Source: Bin5 sp965221145 (lineage in GTDB: Bacteria > Chloroflexota > Anaerolineae > Caldilineales > Caldilineaceae). Taken from it: DNA of 64,000 nt. Of this stretch, positions 8,196 to 17,209 are shown one piece after another. A program made the position numbers and the translations under genes. How positions within the stretch are numbered: the stretch's first letter is position 1; each line of letters begins with the position of its first letter. The stretch lies in the NCBI GenBank assembly GCA_965221145.1, contig OZ244877.1, forward strand, positions 5,580,001 through 5,644,000, given 5' to 3'. The notes under the pieces are model-generated. The model saw only the letters and a list, made by a program, of their open reading frames with translations. It made no database searches and was not told the origin of the DNA.

Positions 8196-9566
8196 ATGAC
8201 ACAACGGAAACGCATGAGTCGGCGGGATTTTCTGCGTAGTTCCTTAGTTGTAGGCGCGGCCGGAGCTTTGGCAGCGGGTTGCGTGGAAGGGATGCCGGCC
8301 GCCGCGCCGGCCGATGGAGGCGCGGCGATGCCAGAGATGACGGAAGTGCGCGCCTCGCACTGGTGGGGCGGATTCATGACGCCCAGTTTCGACGCAGCCA
8401 TGAAGGCGCTCCCGATCACTATCATCGAGGAGATGACCCCCCATGGAGAATATCCCCAGAAGCTGCTGACCCAAATGGCCGGTGGCGTCGCGCCGGACCT
8501 GGTCGAGGTCGATGCCTATTGGTTCGGGGACTTCTGGAGTTCCGATCGCCTGGCCCCCCTGGATGATCTGGTGGCCGATCGCGATATGGACACGTTCGGG
8601 GTCGATCAGTGGCTGGAGAACGGCTTCAAAGGGAATCTCTATGGAATCTCCATCTTCTACCCCGAGCAGTTGACCCTGTGGATCAATAAGAGGATGACCG
8701 ATGCGGAAGGCATCGACATCCCCAATCCCGGCGAACCGGGTTTTGATAGCTGGACCTGGGATGATCTGGTCGAAGTCCTGCAGGCGCTGACCAAACGCTC
8801 ATCCGATGGAACGGTGGAGCAGTGGGGCATGTCGATGGGTGTTGGCGGCCTTGGGGGCCTTGGGGCCACCATGGTCTATCAGAGCGGCGGGATGATCTTC
8901 GACACCGAAGACAACTATGGCGAAACGGAGATTCTGCTCACTTCGCCAGAGGTGATCGAGTCCTTCCAACTGCGTTATGACCTTGTGCATACGCACAATG
9001 TGGCGATGCCGCCCTCCGAGCTTGAATCGATCGGTGGATCATCGCGCGCGTGGTCGGGTGAGCGCAGCGCCATGACGGTATCGTGGGGCAATCCCCAGAA
9101 CATCGTGGAGCACCCCTTCGTGTACGACCACCTGCCCTGGCCATATGTCGAGCGGAAGCTACAGATCGTTGGCGGCAACTGCTGGGCGCTCAACAAGGAT
9201 ACTGAAGTGGTAGACGCCGCCTTTGACCTCATGTGGTTCGTCACAACGGATGACCTGTGGGCGCAGTACAGGACGGACAGCTTCCACAACGCCTCCTTCG
9301 ATACCCGCAACCATATCGATCGGATGCCAGCGGGGACCAATCGGGACTTGGCCGAGGGCGCGGTCTTCCGCGATCCTGCGACCAAGAATCCTGAATTTGA
9401 AGGCGGCGGCGACGGTGTTTTCCTCCCGCGCTGGCTGGGCGAGAAAGCAAGCCTGCAGATTCTGCGCCGCATGAATACAGCCGAACAAGAGATCCTGTTG
9501 GAGCTCAAGACCGTGGAAGAAGCTCTGGCCGACGCCAAAGCCGAGATCGACGGTTGGCTAGAATAA
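8196..9566 (+). CDS. Sugar ABC transporter substrate-binding lipoprotein (copy 2)
   Basis: Second carbohydrate-binding lipoprotein of the operon, 456 residues, with the same leader as copy 1 (MTQRKRMSRRDFLR, lipobox Cys29). The start is fixed by AGGAG seven bases upstream of the ATG at 8196. Copies 1 and 2 align without obvious large gaps; differences are spread through the length, including the likely ligand-facing region (WIAGLNGLGLTM versus GVGGLGGLGATM). The duplicated unit includes about 110 bases of leader containing GTAGGGGGTGATGCCAAT (5630 and 8088). Having two binding proteins for one permease pair suggests broadened ligand range, as seen in other importers. A strong inverted repeat follows the stop. 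Confidence 0.92.
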   Translation: MTQRKRMSRRDFLRSSLVVGAAGALAAGCVEGMPAAAPADGGAAMPEMTEVRASHWWGGFMTPSFDAAMKALPITIIEEMTPHGEYPQKLLTQMAGGVAPDLVEVDAYWFGDFWSSDRLAPLDDLVADRDMDTFGVDQWLENGFKGNLYGISIFYPEQLTLWINKRMTDAEGIDIPNPGEPGFDSWTWDDLVEVLQALTKRSSDGTVEQWGMSMGVGGLGGLGATMVYQSGGMIFDTEDNYGETEILLTSPEVIESFQLRYDLVHTHNVAMPPSELESIGGSSRAWSGERSAMTVSWGNPQNIVEHPFVYDHLPWPYVERKLQIVGGNCWALNKDTEVVDAAFDLMWFVTTDDLWAQYRTDSFHNASFDTRNHIDRMPAGTNRDLAEGAVFRDPATKNPEFEGGGDGVFLPRWLGEKASLQILRRMNTAEQEILLELKTVEEALADAKAEIDGWLE

Positions 9567-9581
9567 CATTCGCATAACGGT

Positions 9582-9615
9582 GCGCTCAGGGAAATCGCCT
9601 GCCTTCCCTGAGCGC
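9582..9615 (+). terminator. Stem-loop between binding-protein and permease genes
   Basis: GCGCTCAGGGAA (9582-9593) and its exact reverse complement (9604-9615) enclose a 10-base loop, with outer pairing CGCATA/TATGCG at 9571-9576 and 9620-9625. No run of T follows. It lies 15 bases after the binding-protein stop and 36 bases before the permease start, the usual place for a structure that stabilises the binding-protein mRNA or partly stops transcription so that permeases are made at lower level. Confidence 0.7.
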
Positions 9616-9651
9616 GCTCTATGCGGGAATGGGTGAAAAGGGGGTGCGCCG

Positions 9652-10584
9652 ATGGCAATTGCAAAGGGACTGAGACTAAAAAGAAGTGGGTCGGTCTCAA
9701 TTCGTCAGCATGAAGAGCGGATCGCGCTTCTGTTCCTATCCCCCTGGCTGTTCGGCTTCCTGGTCTTTACCGCTTTTCCCATTGTCGCCTCCATGTTTAT
9801 TTCCCTGACCGAGTATCCGATCCTCAAATCGCCCGAATTCGTGGGGATTCGCAACTACACCCACATGATCACGGGAGATCCTCTGTTCTGGCAGTCGCTG
9901 AAGGTGACCACGATTTACACAGTGGCGATTGTGCCGCTGCAACTGGTTACCGCGTACGCGCTGGCCATCCTTCTCAACCAGACAGTTCATGGCCTCTCCG
10001 TGTTTCGAACCGTCTTCTTTTTGCCCGCGGTCACGCCGGCGGTCGCCACCGCCCTGATGTGGATGTGGGTGTTCCACCCCGAAATCGGCCTGGTAAATTC
10101 CGCCTTGGCCGAGATTGGCGTTGAAGGGCCGAAGTGGCTGGCCTCGACCGAGTGGGCGCTACCCACGTTCATCATCATCAGCTTGTGGGGGATTGGCGGC
10201 GGCATGGTCATCTATCTGGCCGGGTTGCAGAGCGTACCCACTTCGCTTTACGAAGCAGCCGAGTTGGATGGGGCGGGCGCCTGGGCCCGATTTATCCATG
10301 TTACCCTGCCCATGACGTCACCGGTGATTCTCTTCGTTACCGTGACGAGCATGATCGGCTCCTTCCAGGTGTTCACGGCCGCGTTTGTCATGACCGATGG
10401 CGGGCCTGTCAACTCCACGCTGTTCTTCGTGCTGCATCTCTATAACTATGGCTGGCGTTTTCTCAAGATGGGCTATGCTTCGGCCCTGGCCTGGGTATTG
10501 TTCGTCATCATTCTGGGCCTGACCCTCTTTCTCCTGCGTATGTCCGGGCGGCTCGTATACTATGAGGCTGAAGACAGAACATGA
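9652..10584 (+). CDS. Sugar ABC transporter permease, MalF/UgpA type
   Basis: Inner-membrane subunit of a CUT1-type carbohydrate importer, 310 residues with about six helices. An N-terminal basic tail (KGLRLKRSG) precedes the first helix (LLFLSPWLFGFLVF). The ATPase-contact loop reads YEAAELDGAGAWARFIHVTL, the family signature. AAAAGGGGGTG precedes the ATG. The stop overlaps the next start by four bases (ATGA at 10581), so the two permeases are translationally coupled. Similar pairs occur at 32515/31634, 40497/39567 and 49095/48195. No ATPase gene is nearby, so a shared ATPase is likely (inference). Confidence 0.92.
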   Translation: MAIAKGLRLKRSGSVSIRQHEERIALLFLSPWLFGFLVFTAFPIVASMFISLTEYPILKSPEFVGIRNYTHMITGDPLFWQSLKVTTIYTVAIVPLQLVTAYALAILLNQTVHGLSVFRTVFFLPAVTPAVATALMWMWVFHPEIGLVNSALAEIGVEGPKWLASTEWALPTFIIISLWGIGGGMVIYLAGLQSVPTSLYEAAELDGAGAWARFIHVTLPMTSPVILFVTVTSMIGSFQVFTAAFVMTDGGPVNSTLFFVLHLYNYGWRFLKMGYASALAWVLFVIILGLTLFLLRMSGRLVYYEAEDRT

Positions 10585-11483
10585 CGCAAGCACTGACCAA
10601 ACCGCAGACGCACATGTTTTCACAGTGGTGGCAGCGCCGCCGTCCTCGCGATTTCTGGTTTAAGCTGATCATCTATGGATTGCTGGTGGGCCTGGGGTTT
10701 CTCTTCATGGTGCCGTTCCTGTTCATGCTGTCCTCCTCGTTGAAGGACCCGCAGGAGGTCTGGCGCGTGCCGCCCAGTTGGATCCCCAATCCGGTCTTCT
10801 GGCAGAACTACCCCTACGCCCTCGTCCAGATGCCTTTTTTTGGCTACCTTCGGAACACCGTGCTCCTGGTCATCGGCGTCGAGATCGGACGCCTGCTCAC
10901 GGCCAGCATGACCGCGTATGCTTTTGCCCGCCTGCGTTTTCGTTGGCGGGGGGCGCTCTTCATTCTGGTGCTGAGCACGATGATGATTCCCTATCAGGTG
11001 ATGCTGATTCCCCAGTATCTCATCTTCAGAGAACTGCATTGGCTCAATTCACTGAAACCGCTGATTGTGCCGGCATTTTTCGGAGGGGGCGCGTTTTACG
11101 TCTTCCTCTTGCGTCAATTTTTTATGACCATTCCTCTGGACTACGACGACGCGGCACGTATCGATGGGGCCAGCTACATTGATATCTTCCTGCGCATCAT
11201 CCTGCCACTGTCAATGCCGGTTCTGGGAACAGTGGCCATCTTTACCTTCATGGAGCAGTGGAACGATTTGCTGGGGCCGCTGATCTATCTCAACACCGCT
11301 GACAAACAGACTCTGAGCATTGGCATTGCCATGTGGTCCAAAGGCGGGGCATACCCGGCCGTCCACTTCTTCTCCCACACGATGGCGATTGCGCTGCTCA
11401 TGTCCCTGCCACCGGTCGTTATCTTCTTCATATTCCAGCGTCATTTCATTCAAGGCGTGGTGATCAGCGGTGTAAAGGGCTAA
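10581..11483 (+). CDS. Sugar ABC transporter permease, MalG/UgpE type
   Basis: Partner permease of 300 residues. The first helix follows a short basic tail, and the periplasmic segment contains the typical SSSLKDPQEVWRVPPSW. The ATPase-contact loop is YDDAARIDGASYIDIFLRII and the C-terminus is QGVVISGVKG, the common end of MalG/UgpE proteins. Its start overlaps the preceding permease stop, and a GH4 glycosidase gene begins 16 bases after its stop. That arrangement supports import of a glycoside which is then hydrolysed in the cytoplasm. Confidence 0.92.
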   Translation: MTQALTKPQTHMFSQWWQRRRPRDFWFKLIIYGLLVGLGFLFMVPFLFMLSSSLKDPQEVWRVPPSWIPNPVFWQNYPYALVQMPFFGYLRNTVLLVIGVEIGRLLTASMTAYAFARLRFRWRGALFILVLSTMMIPYQVMLIPQYLIFRELHWLNSLKPLIVPAFFGGGAFYVFLLRQFFMTIPLDYDDAARIDGASYIDIFLRIILPLSMPVLGTVAIFTFMEQWNDLLGPLIYLNTADKQTLSIGIAMWSKGGAYPAVHFFSHTMAIALLMSLPPVVIFFIFQRHFIQGVVISGVKG

Positions 11484-11499
11484 GCAAAGGAGTTGGAAC

Positions 11500-12798
11500 A
11501 TGGCGAAAATTACGTTGATTGGCGCGGGCAGCACCGGATTCAGCAAGCGATTCATTTCAGACATCCTGACCCGGCCGGCGTTGGCGGACGGGACACTCTC
11601 CCTCATGGACATTAACCAGGACTACCTGGATGTGACCACCGCGCTGGCCAGGAAGATGGCGAAGCAACTAGGCGTGCCGACAAAGATCGAGTCTTCTACG
11701 GACCGGCGCCGCGCGCTGGAGGGATCCGACTACGTGATTTCGGTGATTCTTCTGCACGGTCTCGAGGCTCGCATGGTCGAGCACAAGATCCAGCGCAAAT
11801 ACGGGGTCGACCAGGCGGTAGGCTGCACCACCGGCCCGGGCGGCGTTTTCCACGCGTTGCGCTACATCCCGGTGATGCTGGACATCTGCCGGGACATGGA
11901 GGAGCTATGCCCCGATGGCTGGTTTCTCCACTACGCCAATCCCACCACGACGGTGCCCTGGGCCATGAACGTTGCCTCGCCGATCAAGAGCATCGGGCTG
12001 TGCCATAGTGTGCAGGGGACAGCGATGGAACTGGCGCGCTACATCGGGGCGCCCTATGATGAGACGGGCCACTGGGTGGCCGGGGTCAACCACCAGGCCT
12101 GGTTCCTGCGTTTTGAGCGGAATGGCGAGGACGCCTATCCGCTGCTGCGGGAGAAGATGGAAGATCCCGAAATCTACCGGCAGGATATGGTGCGCTGGGA
12201 GATGATGCGTTACTTCGGCCACTTCCTCACCGAGTCCAGCTACCACAATTCGGAGTACGTGCCCTACTTCCGCCGCACGCCGGCGCTCATCGAGCGTTTT
12301 GCGCCCAAAGTAGGGACTTGGGAGGACCTGCTGATCTCTTCCGAAGGCAGTGCTGAAAAGCGGCGGGCGGAGTTACGGGCCGAGGCCTACGGGGATGGGC
12401 CGGTAGCGGTCAACACGAGCGAAGAGTACTGCATCGAGATCATCAATGCCATGGAAACCAACGTGCCGTACCGGTTCAACGGCAATGTGTTGAACAGCGG
12501 ACTGATCACCAACCTGCCGCCGGGCTGCTGTGTGGAGGTGCCGTGCCTGGTCGATAACATGGGGATACACCCCTGCTATGTTGGCGACCTGCCGCCGCAG
12601 TGCGCTTCGCTGAACCGGTCCCGCCTGGCAGGCGACGAGTTGACGGTTAAGGGCGCGCTGGAGTCGGATCGTAAGGCGATTGAACAGGCTGTCGGTCTGG
12701 ATCCCCTGACAGCGTCGGTCTGCACCCTGGATCAGATTCACGACATGGTGGAGGAACTCTTCGAGGCAGATGCCGAGCACCTGCCACAATTTCAGTAG
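11500..12798 (+). CDS. Glycoside hydrolase family 4 (alpha-galactosidase/glucosidase type)
   Basis: NAD-dependent GH4 glycosidase of 432 residues. Family 4 cleaves glycosides by a redox-elimination mechanism using NAD and a divalent metal, normally in the cytoplasm. Visible features are the Rossmann start ITLIGAGS (4-11), the YANP motif (145-148), and the metal ligands Cys168 (GLCHSVQG) and His198 (GVNHQAWF). AAAGGAG precedes the ATG at 11500. It is the last gene of the 5.7-12.8 kb operon. Related genes at 12959 and 28837 have the same ligand positions, though the latter two resemble each other more closely in the 80-110 region. Specificity (alpha-galactoside, alpha-glucoside or glucuronide) cannot be read from sequence; the CHSVQG form is common in MelA-like members. 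Confidence 0.9.
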   Translation: MAKITLIGAGSTGFSKRFISDILTRPALADGTLSLMDINQDYLDVTTALARKMAKQLGVPTKIESSTDRRRALEGSDYVISVILLHGLEARMVEHKIQRKYGVDQAVGCTTGPGGVFHALRYIPVMLDICRDMEELCPDGWFLHYANPTTTVPWAMNVASPIKSIGLCHSVQGTAMELARYIGAPYDETGHWVAGVNHQAWFLRFERNGEDAYPLLREKMEDPEIYRQDMVRWEMMRYFGHFLTESSYHNSEYVPYFRRTPALIERFAPKVGTWEDLLISSEGSAEKRRAELRAEAYGDGPVAVNTSEEYCIEIINAMETNVPYRFNGNVLNSGLITNLPPGCCVEVPCLVDNMGIHPCYVGDLPPQCASLNRSRLAGDELTVKGALESDRKAIEQAVGLDPLTASVCTLDQIHDMVEELFEADAEHLPQFQ

Positions 12799-12958
12799 AC
12801 TCTCCTGGGCGTTCCGGCCTGAGTTGGAGCGTTTCGTTCTGACGCGTCGAAACCGTGGTGCGCCACACAATTTTAACGGGGCTGCACAGGCGGCAATTCT
12901 GCCCGTTCGGACGGATGACAGCGGCCACATTTGGGGAAAGAGGATCTGCGCGGCCGGT

Positions 12959-14275
12959 TCATTTGAACAATTCGAACTCGGGGCCAAGGACAGTAAAGAG
13001 TTCTTCGGTCAGATCGTGGATTTGGTCCAACGTGCAGACCGCCGCGGCCAGCGGGTCCAATGCGATGGCCTGCTCTATCGCTTGCCGGTCCTCCTCCAGA
13101 ATGCCCTTGACCATCAGTTCATCGCCGGCGATGCGGTTGCGGTTTAACGAAGCGCACTGCGGCGGCAAATCCCCTACATGACAGGGATGCACGCCCATAT
13201 TGTCGACCAGACAGGGCACCTCCACAACACACCCCGGAGGCAGGTTGGTGATCAATCCGGTGTTGATCACATTGCCGTTGAATCGGAATGGCTCGTTGCT
13301 TTCGATTGCGTTGAAGATGCCGGAGACGTACTCCGCGCCCCGTTCAATCGTCAGCGAGGCATCGCCGAACGCCTCTTCTTTCAAGACCTGAACCTGCTCC
13401 GCTTTGCGCTCTATGTAGCGCGCTCTGCCCGATTCGAACCGCACTTCCCCGGCCAGGCGGCCGCGCTTATTCGAGTAGCGTTTGATCAACTCGCGATTCT
13501 TGCGGAAGTAGGGCACATACTCCGAGTTGTGGTGGCTTGACTCGGTGATGAAGTGGCCGAAATGCTTCATCATCTCAAAGCGAACGATGTCTTGTTCGTA
13601 GATTTCCGGGTCGGCCATCTTCTCCCGCAACAGGGGGTAGGCGTCCTCCCCGTTCCATTCGAAGCGCAGGAACCAGGCCTGGTGGTTCACTCCGGCCACC
13701 CAGTGACCGGTCTCTTCGATGGGGGCGCCGATATAGTCCGCTATCTCCTCGGCGGTCCCCTGCACGCTATGGCACATACCGATGCTGCGAATGGGGGTTA
13801 CTTTGTTGAGCGCCCAGGACAGAATCGGGGTCGGATTGGAGTAATGCAAAAAGAGGGCGTCGGGGCAAAGCTCCTCCATATCTCTGACGATCTCCAGCAA
13901 TCGAGGCAGATACTTGATCGCGCACTCCATCGCGCTGGCGCCCGTTTCACCGCCCACGACCTGCAGAACGCCGTACTTTTCGCCGATCAGGATTGACTCT
14001 GTACGGGTGTCGATGCCTGTTGGGCGAATCGTGGAGATCACATAGTCCGCCCCATCGAGCGCCCGGCGGCGGTCGGTCGTGGCCTCGATTCTGGTCGGCA
14101 GGTTGAGTTGCTTGACTATTTTCGCGGCCAGGCCGGCGGTGATGTCCACGTACTCCTGATTGACATCCATCAGGCTCACCGTTCCCTCGGCCAATGCCGG
14201 GCGAGTCAGGATGTCCATCATCAATTGCTTGGCGAAGCCTCGACTCCCTGCGCCGATGAAAGCGATCTTGCCCAT
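12959..14275 (-). CDS. Glycoside hydrolase family 4, second copy
   Basis: GH4 paralogue of 438 residues on the opposite strand, convergent with the GH4 gene at 11500. The NAD-binding start is IAFIGAGS (4-11), with YSNP at 145-148, Cys168 and His198 as metal ligands, and VDNMGVHPCHVGDLPPQC near the C-terminus. It differs from the first copy around residues 105-115 (VVGGETGASAMECAI in place of AVGCTTGPGGVFHAL), which suggests a different glycoside. I chose the ATG at 14275 because AAAGGAG lies upstream; the longer frame has no family match. A zinc-less dehydrogenase gene lies 56 bases upstream in the same direction. The 160 bases between the two convergent GH4 genes show no clear terminator. 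Confidence 0.9.
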   Translation of the reverse strand: MGKIAFIGAGSRGFAKQLMMDILTRPALAEGTVSLMDVNQEYVDITAGLAAKIVKQLNLPTRIEATTDRRRALDGADYVISTIRPTGIDTRTESILIGEKYGVLQVVGGETGASAMECAIKYLPRLLEIVRDMEELCPDALFLHYSNPTPILSWALNKVTPIRSIGMCHSVQGTAEEIADYIGAPIEETGHWVAGVNHQAWFLRFEWNGEDAYPLLREKMADPEIYEQDIVRFEMMKHFGHFITESSHHNSEYVPYFRKNRELIKRYSNKRGRLAGEVRFESGRARYIERKAEQVQVLKEEAFGDASLTIERGAEYVSGIFNAIESNEPFRFNGNVINTGLITNLPPGCVVEVPCLVDNMGVHPCHVGDLPPQCASLNRNRIAGDELMVKGILEEDRQAIEQAIALDPLAAAVCTLDQIHDLTEELFTVLGPEFELFK

Positions 14276-14331
14276 TTCGCATCTCCTTTCAATCCGGGTT
14301 CGGAACTGATGAGTTTCTTTTGAAGTAAAAT

Positions 14332-15378
14332 TCATTCATTGCTGTACGCAAGCACGACCTGCAGGATCTCCTGCGGCCGCTTGTCGATCAGTTCGTAGGC
14401 CGCGGTGGCGTCGTCGTGGTCGATCACGTCGGTGATCAGCTCCTCCAGCCTAAGGTCGGGCATCAATGACAGGACGGCCTCCATGCGGCGTGCGGCAGAC
14501 CAGCGATGGGACAGCTCGGGGCGTATGCCGCCGGCCTGCGAGGAGATCAACTGGATGCGATTGTGGTGGAACTCCGCGCCCGGGTAGACGTTGGCGAGCG
14601 CGCCCGGATACCATGACATGACGATCACCTTGCCATTGTAGCAGGCGGTGCGGATCGCTTCGTTCAGCGCCCGATCGTTCCCTGAGAACTCGAACACAAC
14701 GTCGGCGCCGCGACTGTCGGTCAACTCCCGCACCGCCATCGCGATGTCTTCGACCTCGCCCGCATTGAAGACCAGGTCCGCGCCGCTCACAGTTCTGGAG
14801 ATCTCCAAACGTTTCGCTATCGGGTCCACGGCGACGACCGGAGATGCGCCGGAGAGTTTGGCCCACTGCACCGTGAGTTGACCGAGGACGCCCTGGCCAA
14901 AGACGACCACGCACTCGCCCAGGTGCAGGTCGGCGTCCAACACGCCGTTGAAAGTGGTGTTCAGGTTCGCCATCAACACGCCGACCTTCGGCTCGATTCC
15001 CTGCGGCAGTTTGACTACGGATTTCGCAGGCAAAACGTGCGCGGACTGGTGCGGCGCAGGACAGTAGACGAGATCGCCCTCAGCAATATCGGCCACTTCG
15101 CTCCCCACGTCGGTCACCTCGCCGACGCAGGCATATCCGTAGCGCAAAGGGTAGTTCCAATCCGGCTGTTCGGCTTGCACGAACAGACGCGTGCGCGGGT
15201 CCCGTTTGCGCTGCCACATGGGCGCGCTGCCGCGATAGACGTTCATCTCCGTGCCGTGGCTAACGCCGGAATACAGGGAGCGTATGCCGACTTCACCCGC
15301 GTCGGGTTCGGCAATCTCATCCTCGACGAGGGTTATCTGGCGCGGCGCGGTGATTTCAGCAGCTTTGATTTTTATCAT
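14332..15378 (-). CDS. Medium-chain dehydrogenase lacking the catalytic zinc site
   Basis: Zinc-type alcohol dehydrogenase (MDR) family protein of 348 residues. The nucleotide-binding motif VVVFGQGVLGQL is at about 158-169. At the position of the catalytic zinc cysteine the sequence is YSGVSHGTE (Ser40), the usual GHE motif is replaced by RYGYACVGEV, and no four-cysteine lobe is present. Both zinc sites therefore appear lost, as in a known subgroup of MDR proteins. I used the ATG at 15378 rather than the longer frame. The gene reads in the same direction as the GH4 gene at 12959 and probably oxidises or reduces a sugar or cyclitol derivative (inference). Confidence 0.82.
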   Translation of the reverse strand: MIKIKAAEITAPRQITLVEDEIAEPDAGEVGIRSLYSGVSHGTEMNVYRGSAPMWQRKRDPRTRLFVQAEQPDWNYPLRYGYACVGEVTDVGSEVADIAEGDLVYCPAPHQSAHVLPAKSVVKLPQGIEPKVGVLMANLNTTFNGVLDADLHLGECVVVFGQGVLGQLTVQWAKLSGASPVVAVDPIAKRLEISRTVSGADLVFNAGEVEDIAMAVRELTDSRGADVVFEFSGNDRALNEAIRTACYNGKVIVMSWYPGALANVYPGAEFHHNRIQLISSQAGGIRPELSHRWSAARRMEAVLSLMPDLRLEELITDVIDHDDATAAYELIDKRPQEILQVVLAYSNE

Positions 15379-15473
15379 AATTATTCCGACATTCCTATAA
15401 GGGCCGGAAGTCAGAGCCGCAGGGTAGTTATCTAGGACCACGCGGAAGTCATAACGTGCCCAATGGGGACGGC

Positions 15474-16079
15474 TTATACGGGGAGGGTTTCGCGTAGTTT
15501 CTCGTTGTGTTCCAGAAAATCGTCCTTATCCGCATCAACGCCCCCGGTGCGCAGCAGACGGTATCCTCGTTGATTCTCGATATGAGTTGCCATGCGTTGG
15601 ATTAAGTCGGTCTTTCGCTCTTTGCTGCGGGTCCTCATACCGAGTAAATTTGCTAGTTTCGTCAAAACTGAGAGAGGTTCTCGCAACTGCTCGAGAAAAG
15701 TCTTAACTTCTGAAGTATCCAATTGGGTCAGTTCTTGTTTCAAGTTCAAGGCTCTCGAGTCAGAATCGTCAGGACCAGGCACCCTCCTTGCTCCGGAGGC
15801 CGTAGAGCCTCTCAAACCAAGAAGCTTACGCAGGCCGGTGTCCCTGTTCGCTCGCTCCACCAGAATATCAAGGCGCGACAAGCCTTCCGATAACTCCCGA
15901 CTCGACTCCATCGTAGGAACCGCTTCTACCAATCGTCGGATCTCATCCAAGAAGCTCTGAACTTCGTTCAAGGTCTGAATCAGTTCCTTCTTCTCGTCCT
16001 CTGAAGGGAGTGAGTTGAGAAGAGCCTTCAGACCCTTGAACAAAGCTTCCGTTGAATAGTGTGATTCGCGTTTATTCAT
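15474..16079 (-). CDS. Hypothetical ParA-partner protein with SAP-like C-terminus
   Basis: Protein of 201 residues that I do not recognise as a named family. The N-terminal 85 residues are rich in Glu, Leu and Lys and likely helical or coiled-coil. A low-complexity, charged linker follows (about 90-112). Residues 138-172 (KLANLLGMRTRSKERKTDLI followed by a helix and NQRGYRLL) have the helix-turn-helix spacing of SAP-like DNA-binding motifs; this is a weak, visual match. It begins two bases after the stop of the ParA-type gene, so the two are one unit. The pair is visibly less GC-rich than its neighbours and unrelated to them in function. It may act as the DNA- or cargo-binding partner of the ATPase. 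Confidence 0.6.
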   Translation of the reverse strand: MNKRESHYSTEALFKGLKALLNSLPSEDEKKELIQTLNEVQSFLDEIRRLVEAVPTMESSRELSEGLSRLDILVERANRDTGLRKLLGLRGSTASGARRVPGPDDSDSRALNLKQELTQLDTSEVKTFLEQLREPLSVLTKLANLLGMRTRSKERKTDLIQRMATHIENQRGYRLLRTGGVDADKDDFLEHNEKLRETLPV

Positions 16080-16081
16080 GT

Positions 16082-17026
16082 TCAGGGTGTCCCCCTTAGC
16101 ATTGCAAACAACTCTCGCGTTATTTCGGGATACTCATTCTTGCGCGCCGCTCGTCGGGCGTTTTCCGTATTGTGTTCCCAAACCGGAACTCGGTTTTCGG
16201 CGGCCTCACTGTATCCAATCAACTCCGTCGTGTATTTCGAGACCACTTTGCCCTCTGCAAACGGTCTTGAAGCTATAGTGCGTATAGTCGTGTCATGTGT
16301 GGTTGTTATCATGCTTCCACCAATCCGAACTTTTACGAATACGATAGCTCCAAGCTCGGCCACCGTGTGGGCATCACTCGACCCTACCAGTGTCTGAATG
16401 GCTGAAATACCCTCACCCATCTTACCTATTTTCTGTGTTAGGATATTCAATCCTATGGTGGACAAGTGGTCAGGAATCGCAGTCACAACGTAGTAGGCGC
16501 TGGCATAAAGGGCATTCCGAGTCATCAGGTACAAATTCGGCGGGCAGTCAATAACGATCCAGTCGTACCTATCCTCGACTTCCCGTATCACTCTTTGTAA
16601 GAAGGAGTGCTCTTTCAGGTATCGTTGCGCGTCTTTTTGGAGCGCCTCAATAGTCGGGAATGTGCCGGCGACTTGCCCGCCGCCGATGTCCTCGCCAAGC
16701 AAATCGATGTCACAGGGGATCAGATCGAGTCCTGAGATTGGGTATCGACCAATAACGACGACATCGTTCCAAATGAATCTTTTCACGTCAAGCGCTTGGC
16801 CCTGCGTAAAATTTCTGTACAGATTCGTTATCGTCCCCACGTTTCTCTTGCGCCGCCGCCATTGGTCAATGCTGACACAGAGGAACGTCAGGTTCGTCTG
16901 TGGGTCGATATCGATCATGAGTACTCTCTGATCATAGTGCTGGGCCAGTGAACTCGACACGTGATACGCTGTCGTGGTTTTCCCAACGCCACCCTTGTAA
17001 TTGATGAACGAAACGACTGTAGTCAT
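16082..17026 (-). CDS. ParA/Soj-family ATPase
   Basis: P-loop ATPase of 314 residues of the ParA/MinD type. The deviant Walker A is KGGVGKTT at 11-18 with signature Lys11, the A' segment MIDIDPQ has Asp39 and Asp41, and Walker B is WIVIDCPP at 156-163 with Asp160. Such proteins position plasmids, chromosomes or protein clusters by ATP-dependent binding to DNA. There is no N-terminal helix-turn-helix domain, so it is not the autoregulating plasmid P1/F type. The next gene follows two bases later and lacks a ParB domain. No replication gene or parS-like repeat is evident nearby; the 183 bases upstream (17027-17209) contain no gene. It may be a cargo-positioning cassette or part of an integrated element (inference). 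Confidence 0.88.
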   Translation of the reverse strand: MTTVVSFINYKGGVGKTTTAYHVSSSLAQHYDQRVLMIDIDPQTNLTFLCVSIDQWRRRKRNVGTITNLYRNFTQGQALDVKRFIWNDVVVIGRYPISGLDLIPCDIDLLGEDIGGGQVAGTFPTIEALQKDAQRYLKEHSFLQRVIREVEDRYDWIVIDCPPNLYLMTRNALYASAYYVVTAIPDHLSTIGLNILTQKIGKMGEGISAIQTLVGSSDAHTVAELGAIVFVKVRIGGSMITTTHDTTIRTIASRPFAEGKVVSKYTTELIGYSEAAENRVPVWEHNTENARRAARKNEYPEITRELFAMLRGTP

Positions 17027-17209
17027 TGCCTCTGAGCCGCGTACATTTTTAGTATTCTGGTACGGTGATGGTTGATCTCTTCACCTACTATCTTATCCGT
17101 ACATAGTCAGATTTGCAATGTGCGAACTGACACGCGTGTAGAGTGAAAAGATCTGTAGAAAGGTTGGGAGTGGATGTCGGGCCGGTCACCTGAACTCCCT
17201 ATGGCCTGC

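Noticed and set aside
12799..12958. Terminator between the convergent GH4 genes
   Set aside because: Only a six-base GTTTCG/CGAAAC pair is visible and it has no T run.
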